A DNA stretch of 64,000 nucleotides from Phycisphaeraceae bacterium (lineage in GTDB: Bacteria; Planctomycetota; Phycisphaerae; Phycisphaerales; UBA1924). The notes under the pieces are model-generated. The model ran no database searches. It was given only the letters and a program-made list of their open reading frames with translations, and was not told the DNA's origin. Positions 25,182 through 33,944 of the stretch are shown here, piece by piece; position 1 is the stretch's first letter; every line of letters begins with the position of its first letter. The DNA is taken from contig JAHBXK010000007.1 of assembly GCA_019636535.1 (NCBI GenBank), positions 1-64,000 of the forward strand, read 5' to 3'. The position numbers and the translations under genes were made by a program.

Positions 25182-27578
25182 TCACGCCCGATCGATGGCG
25201 ATGTCCAGTTCCACGGTCGTAGGCCGCAGGCACTCGGTCTCCGTGCACGCTTGGTATGTCAACGTCAATACCGGCTGGCCTGACCACTCCGCTTCGCGTT
25301 CGATGGCCACGGTCAGATCGAGTGTGCCACGATGCACCCGCAATTCTCCCCGCTCGCCAGCCGGCTCTCCTTCGGGATAGTCTGCGTAGACACGTACACC
25401 CGTGCCGTTGATCACACCAACGCGCAGCCCGACCAACGGTGTTCCCGCGCCCAACCCGCCACCAGCCAACGGCACCGCCGCATTGATGTGAAAGTCCGGT
25501 TTCACGACCAACCGAAGTTCGAACGATGCGGGATTCCCAATCGCAACCTCAACACGATCGACCGATGCCAGCACCTCTACGGGCATTTCCTCGTCCTGAC
25601 TGTCGTTCAACGCACGCGCCCGAGACTGGGGCAGGTTCGACACTCGCGCCCTGAGAACTGCGTCTTGATGCTGCAAGCACCTCCAGAGCGCCAAGGTTGA
25701 GTTGGCCGTTGCGGTCGGCGAACGATCGATCGCGCCGCTGATCGATGCGAGCAGCGCGATGGCACGCTCGGCGGCTTCGGGTTGACCTCCAACCTCCGCC
25801 GAGTCCAGCCAAGCATGAATCAGCACCGAGATGCCGGAGGGCATCGCCCCGTCGTAGGCACTCCGGGGCCGAACGAACAGGTCGGCTCGGTCGGCAGGCG
25901 AGTCGAACACGATCTCCGATCTGGCTTGGCCAAAGAGCCGTCCCGTTGCATCGAGCATCAACCGTGCCCGCCTGACCAATTCGTCCCGCCTGGTCTGATT
26001 ACGCTCCTGACGCGCCAGCGAAAGCGCCGCACGCGCCACCCACGCATAGTCCTCCAGCACTCCGGGAGCGCCTGTCTGGCCGTCTCTCCATGTGCGCATC
26101 AACGTGCCGTCTTTGCTTACGAGCCGGTTCCAGAGCGATTCGAAGGCTCGACTCGCGTGCCCGATTAAGTCCGGCCGGTCGAACAGCACACCCGCGCACG
26201 TCATGACATGCACCATCATGCTGTTCCAAGCCGCGATGACCTTGTCGTCGGTTGATGGCTGTTCCCTTTTGTTCCGAGCCTCCAGCAATGCCGAGTTGAT
26301 CTCCTTGACCGCTGCTTCCAGCGAATCGATGCTCACACCCAACCGCTCGGCGAGGGCTTCAGGTCGATCCGCCCAACGCAGCACGTTCGTTGCCGGCTCT
26401 CCCGGATGGTGAGGGTCTTGGAAGTTGGGACCGTTGTTCAGGCCGTACACCTCGAGCGCCACCCGCGCCAATTCAGGTGACAGGGCCGCTCTGACTCCTT
26501 CCGGCGTCCACAGGTAGTTCCGTCCCTCTCTTGCGCCCACCTCCGCGTCCTGCGCACTCCACAGCGACCCGGCGTCGTCGGTCAACTCTCGCTGCACGTA
26601 CTCCAGCGTGCGCAGCGATGTTCTGCGATAGAACGGATCTCGGTAGGTGTTCCATGCAAGCGCGTACACGAGCGACAACTGCGCGTTGTCGTACAACATC
26701 TTCTCGAAGTGCGGCACGGTCCATCGCTCGTCCACGCTGTAGCGATGAAAGCCTCCCCCAACCTGGTCGAAGATCCCCCCCATGGCCATCGAGTCGAGCG
26801 TTCCCCGGCACGCCGCATCGATCGCAGACCTCGTCGACTCGTCGACCGCGCTGCGAACGGCCAGCAACAACTCGACGAACACGGGCTGAGGGAACTTCGG
26901 CGCAGGCCCGAAGCCGCCCCATCGGCGGTCGTGAAGTCGGAGCAGATCAACCACCGCGCGGCGAACGTGCTCCACCGTCGGCCGCACCGGCTCGAACGAC
27001 TCCACGATCCGTTCCGTCGCGGCCTCGGCGAGGTTTGCCGCCTGCTCGAGCACCTCTTCCCGCTGCTCTCTCCACGCAGCCGAGAGCGCTGAGGTCACCC
27101 TCAAGATGCCGGGCGCACCCAGGTCCGGCCGATCCTCTGGCGGAAGGTACGTGCCCGCCCAGAAAGGCCTCAACCCCGCCGGCTCGAGAAAGACGCTCAT
27201 CGGCCAGCCGCCACGCCCGGTGAACGCCTGCACCGCCGCCATGTAGACATCGTCCACATCCGGCCGTTCTTCCCGATCGACCTTCACGCACACAAAGGCA
27301 TCGTTCAACATCCTCCCGATCGACTCCGACTCGAACGACTCTCGCTCCATCACATGGCACCAGTAGCACGTCGAATAGCCGATGCTCAGGAAGATCGGCA
27401 AGTCGCGGCGTCGAGCCTCCGCGAAAGCGGCCTCTCCCCAAGGCCACCAGTCGACCGGGTTGTGAGCGTGCTGACGCAGGTAAGGACTGGCCTCCCGGGC
27501 CAGTCTGTTGGCGGGTCCGGCGTGCGCACGCACTCCGCTTGCGGCATCATCTGCGCGACCTTGTGATTCCCGGCTCAT
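25182..27578 (-). CDS. YyaL/SSP411-type thioredoxin-fold protein with C-terminal DsbD-like domain
   Basis: The first about 550 residues match the YyaL/SSP411 (DUF255) family: [20 protein letters not shown], a thioredoxin-like CYWC motif at residues 70-73 within [15 protein letters not shown], and an (alpha/alpha) toroid with [20 protein letters not shown]. From about residue 665 a beta-rich domain resembles the periplasmic N-terminal domain of DsbD (HINAAVP ... [15 protein letters not shown]). That combination is unusual. The ATG at 27578 gives 798 residues; a GTG two codons upstream is also possible. No signal peptide is seen, so the location of the redox domain is unclear. Confidence 0.9.
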   Translation of the reverse strand: MSRESQGRADDAASGVRAHAGPANRLAREASPYLRQHAHNPVDWWPWGEAAFAEARRRDLPIFLSIGYSTCYWCHVMERESFESESIGRMLNDAFVCVKVDREERPDVDDVYMAAVQAFTGRGGWPMSVFLEPAGLRPFWAGTYLPPEDRPDLGAPGILRVTSALSAAWREQREEVLEQAANLAEAATERIVESFEPVRPTVEHVRRAVVDLLRLHDRRWGGFGPAPKFPQPVFVELLLAVRSAVDESTRSAIDAACRGTLDSMAMGGIFDQVGGGFHRYSVDERWTVPHFEKMLYDNAQLSLVYALAWNTYRDPFYRRTSLRTLEYVQRELTDDAGSLWSAQDAEVGAREGRNYLWTPEGVRAALSPELARVALEVYGLNNGPNFQDPHHPGEPATNVLRWADRPEALAERLGVSIDSLEAAVKEINSALLEARNKREQPSTDDKVIAAWNSMMVHVMTCAGVLFDRPDLIGHASRAFESLWNRLVSKDGTLMRTWRDGQTGAPGVLEDYAWVARAALSLARQERNQTRRDELVRRARLMLDATGRLFGQARSEIVFDSPADRADLFVRPRSAYDGAMPSGISVLIHAWLDSAEVGGQPEAAERAIALLASISGAIDRSPTATANSTLALWRCLQHQDAVLRARVSNLPQSRARALNDSQDEEMPVEVLASVDRVEVAIGNPASFELRLVVKPDFHINAAVPLAGGGLGAGTPLVGLRVGVINGTGVRVYADYPEGEPAGERGELRVHRGTLDLTVAIEREAEWSGQPVLTLTYQACTETECLRPTTVELDIAIDRA

Positions 27579-27597
27579 ACTCACCCGCTCAGATTGC

Positions 27598-28563
27598 TCA
27601 TCCGGCCGCAGGCCGGATTCTCGACTCGCGAATCACCAATGCGCGTACCGCTTTCGCCATGGCTCCGTTCTCCGGCCTACCGCGATGTCCTTCCGATGAC
27701 CGACCGACGAGATGGACTCCCGCAATTCGCTGCGAGTGAATCGGAGCAGCGCTCGTAGCGACCTGCGCGGAGCGCATGGCCGCATCCACCGGCAAGATTA
27801 CCCCAGTGACGGACACAAACCCGGCGGTCACGCGCTCACCCAGATCGTCGTCATGCCCGACAACCGAACCGGCCCAGTCACCGAACGCGGCCGCGTAGCA
27901 CTCCGCGGTCACGCGCAACGCGTGGGCGGACGCCGCTTTGGCCTCGAAGGCCTCCGCGACGCACGAGCGAAGTTCGGCGAGTTCGCTTCGCAAGTCATGC
28001 CGAAGGCGACCGATCACGGTTCCGGAGGCTCGAAGCAGCACCGGCATTCCAAAGGAGAAGACCTTGGTCGCGAGCCGCGACTCGATCCGCTGCGTCAGGC
28101 TATCGGCATCGCCGCGGACACAGACCATGCGATGCTCAACGCCGAAGCGATCCAAGGTTGCCACCACCGGAACGCTGATGCCGGGGTCACCGCCACCTTT
28201 GAGCAAGTCAGCGCAGAGCAAGTCCAGGAACCCGAATGCTGCATCGTTGTCCTTGTTCGCCAATGACACTTCCGCACGCCGGATCTGCGAGGCGTGACGC
28301 GTCACACGCCGCAAGGAAGCGAGCGTTGAAGTCTGTTCGATTTGCTCGTACGCCGCACCGAGCGATTCGCCGCACCGCTCTTCCTCAACGTACGCGGCAA
28401 CAACACTCGACCTCCACAGCGATCCGCACCAACTCCACGCGTCGAGCAACCTGAGAAATCTCGGCGCAGCGTCGGCCGCTCGTCGAGCGCTCTCACGATC
28501 GATCCCCTGAGTCGGCGTCGGCAGAAGCGTCACAACACAACTGCCAAGTGTCAGCGCAACCAT
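27598..28563 (-). CDS. Protein of unknown function
   Basis: I do not recognise the family. The 321-residue product starts [20 protein letters not shown] at an ATG with GAGG seven bases upstream. The same frame is open far upstream, but that part lies on top of galE and reads as an Arg-rich shadow, so it is excluded. The protein is Ala/Arg/Val-rich, has no signal peptide or membrane segment, and contains a helical middle ([20 protein letters not shown]). It sits 19 bases before the YyaL-type gene on the same strand and 74 bases after galE, so the three may be co-transcribed. Confidence 0.7.
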   Translation of the reverse strand: MVALTLGSCVVTLLPTPTQGIDRESARRAADAAPRFLRLLDAWSWCGSLWRSSVVAAYVEEERCGESLGAAYEQIEQTSTLASLRRVTRHASQIRRAEVSLANKDNDAAFGFLDLLCADLLKGGGDPGISVPVVATLDRFGVEHRMVCVRGDADSLTQRIESRLATKVFSFGMPVLLRASGTVIGRLRHDLRSELAELRSCVAEAFEAKAASAHALRVTAECYAAAFGDWAGSVVGHDDDLGERVTAGFVSVTGVILPVDAAMRSAQVATSAAPIHSQRIAGVHLVGRSSEGHRGRPENGAMAKAVRALVIRESRIRPAAG

Positions 28564-28637
28564 CGCCGGCGCCTCACGCGTAGCGAGGAAGTACGGACTC
28601 AGAACGAGCCCCAATGAACTGGACCGCTCCGGTGAAC

Positions 28638-29783
28638 TCACGACTTGATTGTTCGCACAGCGCGTCCGTTCCGCCCCACAGCGTGCGATCGATCGTCCGA
28701 TGAGCCGCTCTCGGTGTGGTAGCCGCACGGGTGCCGCGACATCCACTCCCAGGCGCTGCGCACAATGTCGTCCAGATCCACGATCCCGGCCGACCAACCG
28801 ATCTCGCGCCGGATCGTCTCGGGATTGGCGAACAACTCGGGTGGATCGCCGGCCCGCCGCGGACCCTCCGACACAGGGACCTTTCGGCCGCTCACACGCT
28901 CCACGCTCTCGATGATTTCTCGCACCGAGTACCCCCGCCCGATCCCCAGGTTGAAGCACCGCATCGGCGGATTGCCGCGCGGTTCGAGCGAGTGCAACAC
29001 AGCCGTGTGTGCATCGACGAGATCCTCGACGTGAACGTAGTCGCGCACGCACGTGCCGTCCCGAGTCGGATAATCGGTCCCGAACAGCGTCAAGCCGCCC
29101 GACGCCCCAAATTGCTCCCGAGTCCCGAGCACCGCCTGGATCGCCGCGGGAATCAGGTGCGTCTCCGGAACGTGATGCTCGCCCAGCAAACCTCCGCGGT
29201 CGCACCCGGCTACGTTGAAGTACCTTAACGCCGCGAACGCGAACGGGCGGCCCGCGCGACGCTCCGCATCTGCGTAGTCCATCAGCACCCGCTCACAGTG
29301 CAACTTACTCCACCCGTAAGGGTTGATCGGCCGCTGCGGACAAGTCTCCGGTATCGGAATGAACCCCGGCTCCGGCTCGCCGTACGTCGCGCACGTCGAC
29401 GAGAAAACCAGCCGACTGACACCAGGTCCGCCCGCGTCACGAGCCTCCTCGCACGCCTCCAGCAAGGCGATGGTTCCACCGACGTTGTTGCGGTGGTACA
29501 TTAGAGGATTGTCGACGCTCTCCCCCACGTACGCCAGCGCCGCGAAGTGCATGACGGCGTCCACACCGTGCTCGAGCATGGTGCGTGTCATCAACGACCG
29601 ATCGCAGACATCCGCCGGCACGAAGACCAGACGACCGCCGGCTTCGGCCGTCAGCCGTTCGATCGCCTCGCGATGCCCACGGAACAGATTGTCGACCGTA
29701 ACAACCGTGTGCCCGTCGCGCAGCAGCCTTTGAACCGCGTGCGACCCGATGTACCCGGCTCCGCCGGTCACGAGAATGGCCAT
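28638..29783 (-). CDS. galE: UDP-glucose 4-epimerase
   Basis: GalE-type short-chain dehydrogenase that interconverts UDP-glucose and UDP-galactose with bound NAD. The Rossmann motif LVTGGAGYIGSH (residues 4-15), the SSTCATYGEP segment, the catalytic pair in NPYGWSKLHCERVL (YxxxK) and the RYFNVAGCDRGGLLGE block are all present. The 381 residues exceed the usual about 335 because of a tail of about 30 residues ending NGRAVRTIKS. It could act on other UDP-sugars. The ATG at 29783 opens directly on the Rossmann fold. Confidence 0.93.
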   Translation of the reverse strand: MAILVTGGAGYIGSHAVQRLLRDGHTVVTVDNLFRGHREAIERLTAEAGGRLVFVPADVCDRSLMTRTMLEHGVDAVMHFAALAYVGESVDNPLMYHRNNVGGTIALLEACEEARDAGGPGVSRLVFSSTCATYGEPEPGFIPIPETCPQRPINPYGWSKLHCERVLMDYADAERRAGRPFAFAALRYFNVAGCDRGGLLGEHHVPETHLIPAAIQAVLGTREQFGASGGLTLFGTDYPTRDGTCVRDYVHVEDLVDAHTAVLHSLEPRGNPPMRCFNLGIGRGYSVREIIESVERVSGRKVPVSEGPRRAGDPPELFANPETIRREIGWSAGIVDLDDIVRSAWEWMSRHPCGYHTESGSSDDRSHAVGRNGRAVRTIKS

Positions 29784-29853
29784 GTCCGCTCCCGATCAGT
29801 CGCGACGCACATCGCATTGTCGCGTACACAGTTTGGTAAATACCCGGTTTCGA

Positions 29854-30600
29854 TCAGTGGAAAACCTTGAGCAACAGGAATGCGCCGACGACCAGCAGCG
29901 TGAACACGATCGTCAGCAGGTTGAAGTATCGCTCAATGAACGTCTTGATCGGCGGACCGAACACGTACAGGAGGCCCCCCACAAGGAAAAACCGGGCTCC
30001 GCGGCCGACGGCCGAAGCGATGATGAACATGAGGAGCGAAATCTCGAAAACCCCCGCCGAGATGGTGAAAACTTTGTAGGGGATCGGCGTAAAGGCAGCG
30101 GTGAAGATCGCCAAGAAGTCTTGCTCCTGAAAGAGCTTCTCGACCGCGTCGAATTTCTCCTTGGGAGCAATGTAACGGTAGAACGGCTGCTGGATCACCT
30201 CCCAGAGTCCGACCCCGATCGCATACCCCGCCACCCCACCCAGAACCGATCCGAGTGTGTTGATGAACGCGTAGTAAAACGCCTTGGTCCGCTTCTCGAG
30301 GGTCAGCGCGATCTGCAGAACGTCCGGCGGAACCGGGAAGAAACTCGACTCCGCGAACGACAACAGGAACAGCGCCAGCGTTCCGTTTCGCGAGTGCGCC
30401 AGTCCCAGCACCCAGTTGTACATCCGCCGATGGATCGCCCACGCGGGTGGGGGAGGTGGCGGCTCACGACCGGGAGGATGCAGCGAGATGACCGTCGGCC
30501 CACCCGCAAAGTCGGCGTCTTGCCCATCGGCTGACGCGGCACGTGCGGTCGCCGGGGCTGACGTGGTTGCGGCCGAACTGGTGGAAGGAGCCTCGGGCAT
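29854..30600 (-). CDS. YqaA/DedA-type membrane protein (VTT domain)
   Basis: A membrane protein of the YqaA branch of the DedA/VTT superfamily. The Pro-rich, soluble N-terminus (about 65 residues, with GREPPPPPPAWA) precedes hydrophobic segments. The family signature is visible as FAESSFFPVPPDVLQIALTL followed by GSVLGGVAGYAIG and FTPIPYKVFTISAGVFEI. Such proteins are linked to lipid scrambling or membrane homeostasis; the substrate here is unknown. The ATG at 30600 gives 248 residues; a GTG 12 codons upstream is possible. It is divergent from the next gene by 60 bases. Confidence 0.88.
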   Translation of the reverse strand: MPEAPSTSSAATTSAPATARAASADGQDADFAGGPTVISLHPPGREPPPPPPAWAIHRRMYNWVLGLAHSRNGTLALFLLSFAESSFFPVPPDVLQIALTLEKRTKAFYYAFINTLGSVLGGVAGYAIGVGLWEVIQQPFYRYIAPKEKFDAVEKLFQEQDFLAIFTAAFTPIPYKVFTISAGVFEISLLMFIIASAVGRGARFFLVGGLLYVFGPPIKTFIERYFNLLTIVFTLLVVGAFLLLKVFH

Positions 30601-30660
30601 CCGGCAACTATCGGCACGAGGCGGACCGAAAGCCACCCAGGACCGGTACGATCGTGTGCG

Positions 30661-32286
30661 ATGCAGCCATTCGCCACACCCACACGGCCCTGCCTAATCG
30701 GCCGTCCTCGGTCCGGACTTGCGGTTGTGCGATGGGCGATTGCCGGCATCCTGGGGGTACTCGTCCTCTCGGGCGCCCTGCGAGCCGATGCTCCCGATGG
30801 GAACGCCGATGAGGAACGCTGGTATGTACTCATGCTCCAGGATGCTCGTGCAGGCCATCTCCACGAGCGCGTCAGCATCGCCGAAGCGAAGCAGACACTC
30901 ACCACATCCATGCGGCTGTCGATCCGCAGAGGTGACGACCGCGTCGACATCGCGGTCGACAGTGAATCCGTCGAGACGGCCGACGGTCAACTGCTCCGAA
31001 TGTCCTCGACGAACAACATGGGTGCCGGCCCCGTCCGCACCACGTACGTCTTTCGCGAAGGCAAGGTCGGCATCGAGACCATCGCAGCGGACGGACGCAC
31101 TTCGCGCCGGACTGCCGCCGCGCCCCCGGGCGACTGGCTCGCTCCGCTGAAAGCCGCGCACCGAGTGCAAGAGCGCCTCGATGCCGGCGCAAGCACGATC
31201 ACCGTGCGCACCATTGATCCTGCCACCGGCCTCAAGCCCATCCGGTACACACGGACCGTCGTGGGTCGATCCAACGTTGAAGTACTCGGTCGATCGGTGC
31301 CCGCCATCCGCTGGTCATCCGTCGTTGATCTCTATCCGGACATCGTCAACCACGAGTTCGTTGACGAGCGTGGCCGGCCGATCTTGAGCGAGATCCGTCT
31401 CGGGACGCTCCGCATCGAGGTCGTGCTGGCGGACAAGGAACTCGCGCTGGGCGAACTTGACCCGCCGGAACTGATGGCCTCGACACTCGTGCGTCCCAAT
31501 CGACCGATCGTGCGCCCTCGAGGCATCACGCATGCGGTCTATCGACTCCGAGCCACACCCACAATCGACCGGCGTGCGCAGGCCGAGATCGATCGGCCTC
31601 GACCGCTCTCTGCCCCGAGCACGAGCGCTCAGACTGTGGAGACTCTCGAAGACGGCTCACTCCGGATAACCGTCGATGCGCGTTCTACACAACCCTCTCA
31701 CGCAACAGACTGCACCGATCCCGCGCTGTTGCAATCATCCGTCCTGATCGATCACGATCATCCGACCGTTCGATCAGCGCTCCAAGCGTTCCACACCTCC
31801 GCGAAGCCGCATCGCCGCGAGACTTCACGCGAACAGCGGATCGAAGCGCTCCGCCGGTACGTTCACGACTACGTCCGCACCAAATCACTCGGCGTTGGCT
31901 TTGCCAGCGCCTCCCAAGTCGCTCAGTCGCGCGAGGGCGATTGCACCGAGCACGCCGTGTTCCTCTGCGCACTGCTCAGGGCCGAGGGCATCCCCGCCCG
32001 CGTGGTCAGCGGCCTGGTCTACGTCGACGAGTTTCTGGGTGAAAGCGGCGTCTTCGGCTACCACATGTGGACCCAGGCCGCAATCATCGACCCAAAGACC
32101 GGCGCGTGCCGATGGATTGATGTGGACGCATCGCTCGGGACTGTTCGCGGCTTCGACGCAACCCACATCGCGCTCGAGGTCAGCACGCTCGGCGAAGAAG
32201 AGTCGGTCAACGCCATGGTCCGTCTGGCACCACTGCTCGGCACGCTCTCCGTCGATGTCATCGAGACCCGATCGGAGCGCCCCTGA
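30661..32286 (+). CDS. Exported transglutaminase-like (cysteine protease fold) protein
   Basis: A 541-residue protein with an N-terminal hydrophobic segment (GLAVVRWAIAGILGVLVLSG) ending in ALRADA, consistent with export. The N-terminal about 370 residues are beta-rich and unrecognised. The C-terminal part is a transglutaminase-like domain: C428 in GDCTEHAVFLCALLR, H at about 467 in GYHMWTQA and D at about 486 in WIDVDASLG form the expected triad. It may be a protease or a cross-linking enzyme; no substrate can be inferred. It ends one base before the next gene's ATG. Confidence 0.87.
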   Translation: MQPFATPTRPCLIGRPRSGLAVVRWAIAGILGVLVLSGALRADAPDGNADEERWYVLMLQDARAGHLHERVSIAEAKQTLTTSMRLSIRRGDDRVDIAVDSESVETADGQLLRMSSTNNMGAGPVRTTYVFREGKVGIETIAADGRTSRRTAAAPPGDWLAPLKAAHRVQERLDAGASTITVRTIDPATGLKPIRYTRTVVGRSNVEVLGRSVPAIRWSSVVDLYPDIVNHEFVDERGRPILSEIRLGTLRIEVVLADKELALGELDPPELMASTLVRPNRPIVRPRGITHAVYRLRATPTIDRRAQAEIDRPRPLSAPSTSAQTVETLEDGSLRITVDARSTQPSHATDCTDPALLQSSVLIDHDHPTVRSALQAFHTSAKPHRRETSREQRIEALRRYVHDYVRTKSLGVGFASASQVAQSREGDCTEHAVFLCALLRAEGIPARVVSGLVYVDEFLGESGVFGYHMWTQAAIIDPKTGACRWIDVDASLGTVRGFDATHIALEVSTLGEEESVNAMVRLAPLLGTLSVDVIETRSERP

Positions 32287-32287
32287 C

Positions 32288-33307
32288 ATGCCAACGTCCG
32301 AGTCACATCCGTTCCCGCCGATCCCTGCACGCCGGACCGAGAGCCACAAGGGTGATCATGGCACCATCGGAGTGGCCGGCGGTTCGTGCGGAGATCTGCT
32401 CGATAAGCACGGTGCCCGCGGATCGACCATGCTGGGCGCCCCTGCGCTGGTAGCCCTCGCTGCCTTTCGCGCTGGCGCCGGCCTGGTCCGCATCGCCGCA
32501 CCAGCACCGATTCTCAACTCGATCCTCACGATCTGCCCGAGTGCCACCGGCCAGGCGATCCCCACCGACGCCGACGGCTGGTACGAGCCTCACGCCGCGT
32601 CGATGACCATCGACCGTCTCACCGATCAGAGCGACGTGCTCGTCGTCGGGACTGGTCTCGGGCAGACGCCTGGCGCTTGTGCCGCCACGCTCCGAGCCAT
32701 TCAGCAGGAACGCTCACCGGTTGTCCTCGACGCCGACGCGATCAACTGCCTCGGTTCGATCCCCGACTTCTTCCGCGACTTCCACGCATCGGCCGTCCTC
32801 ACGCCGCACCCCGGCGAGTTTCGCCGCCTGTGCTCTGCGATGGGCCTGCGAGGCGATCTCGGACTCGCCGATTCTCGGGCAAACGCGGCGGAGCAGATGG
32901 CCCAGCGCCTGGGGCGAGTCGTCGTGCTCAAGGGGCATGACTCGGTTGTCACAGACGGACAACGCACCCACATCAACACCACCGGCCACCCGTGCCTGGC
33001 AACCGCCGGCAGCGGCGATGTGCTCTGCGGTGTCATCGCTGCTTTCATCGCGCAGTTCGTTGACGTTCGTACTCGCCTCGGCCAAACCGGCACAAACCAG
33101 TCGCCGATGGTACTAACGCGATCGGCCGATCGACCATTTGACCTGTTTCAAGCAACCTGTGCCGCCGTACACGTGCATGGGCTTGCGGCCGAACTCTGGT
33201 CGGGGCGAGAACGCGCCGACACAGGCATGACGGCCACCGACCTGTGCAACCTGATCCCTGTTGCGGTTGAGTCACTACGCAAGCCGAGCCGGTACTGCCC
33301 GGCATAA
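32288..33307 (+). CDS. nnrD: ADP-dependent NAD(P)H-hydrate dehydratase (NnrD/YjeF C-terminal type)
   Basis: Ribokinase-like enzyme that repairs damaged hydrated NAD(P)H using ADP. The 339-residue product has GTIGVAGGSCGD near the N-terminus, VVGTGLGQTPGACAA, TPHPGEFRRLCSAMG, VVLKGHDSVVTDGQRTHIN and the catalytic GHPCLATAGSGDVLCGVIAA. The NnrE epimerase domain, fused in many bacteria, is absent. The ATG at 32288 lies one base after the upstream stop, so translational coupling to the transglutaminase-like gene is likely. Confidence 0.9.
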   Translation: MPTSESHPFPPIPARRTESHKGDHGTIGVAGGSCGDLLDKHGARGSTMLGAPALVALAAFRAGAGLVRIAAPAPILNSILTICPSATGQAIPTDADGWYEPHAASMTIDRLTDQSDVLVVGTGLGQTPGACAATLRAIQQERSPVVLDADAINCLGSIPDFFRDFHASAVLTPHPGEFRRLCSAMGLRGDLGLADSRANAAEQMAQRLGRVVVLKGHDSVVTDGQRTHINTTGHPCLATAGSGDVLCGVIAAFIAQFVDVRTRLGQTGTNQSPMVLTRSADRPFDLFQATCAAVHVHGLAAELWSGRERADTGMTATDLCNLIPVAVESLRKPSRYCPA

Positions 33308-33329
33308 GCCGTTCGTTACACGCGTTCGC

Positions 33330-33944
33330 TCAGTCGATCACGCGAGGCACAGCGCTCGCCACCAACCGGATCGTCGGAGTCGAGTCGCGTCGACCCACAC
33401 CCAGGTCTTGTTCATCGTTCGGTGCGATGGTCAGATCGACCGTCGCACGCACAAGACGCGGACCGGGCTCGTACTCCACGATGAACATCACTTCAGAGAG
33501 GTCCGCGAGCAGCGGTCGCTCGTCGATCACCGAGTCATCGGCGCCGTTCTTGAGCACATACCACAACTCGAAACGCTGGCGCCCGCCCTCGAACGCCTGT
33601 TCCGAGTCGCGGCGTTCGATCCGTGTCCTGCGGTTCAGGCCAGCCTCGAGGTCCTGAACGGTCGTGAACTCGATCCAACTGCTCGTTCCCGGGTTCTGCG
33701 TCACATCGAACACATCTTCCGGATAAGGTTGGAAGTCCGACGCTGTGCGGAGCATTGCCTGCAAACGGTGCATCACGATCCGTGACACCACGTGCGTCGA
33801 GGCCGATTCGGTCGTGTCCTTGTAACTCAGCCACGAAGCGTGGAACGCCGTCAGAGTCGCAACGAGAAGCGTTGCGCTGATCGTCAGCGCAATCAGCATC
33901 TCCACGAGACTGAACCCGCCCCGGCGGCGATTACGCATTCTCAT
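33330..33944 (-). CDS. Minor pilin/pseudopilin-like protein (GspJ/PilW-like)
   Basis: Prepilin-type protein. The leader is RNRRRGG followed by FSLVEMLIALTISATLLVAT, so cleavage by prepilin peptidase after the second Gly with Glu at position +5 is expected. The 204 residues and position resemble GspJ or PilW minor pilins. Its ATG overlaps the stop of the large upstream gene by four bases (ATGA). It is the last gene of the minus-strand pilus block and converges with nnrD. Confidence 0.85.
   Translation of the reverse strand: MRMRNRRRGGFSLVEMLIALTISATLLVATLTAFHASWLSYKDTTESASTHVVSRIVMHRLQAMLRTASDFQPYPEDVFDVTQNPGTSSWIEFTTVQDLEAGLNRRTRIERRDSEQAFEGGRQRFELWYVLKNGADDSVIDERPLLADLSEVMFIVEYEPGPRLVRATVDLTIAPNDEQDLGVGRRDSTPTIRLVASAVPRVID

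Noticed and set aside
28564..29205. Upstream extension of the unknown gene over galE
   Set aside because: The same frame stays open across galE but reads as Arg-rich shadow. A start with a ribosome site exists at 28563.
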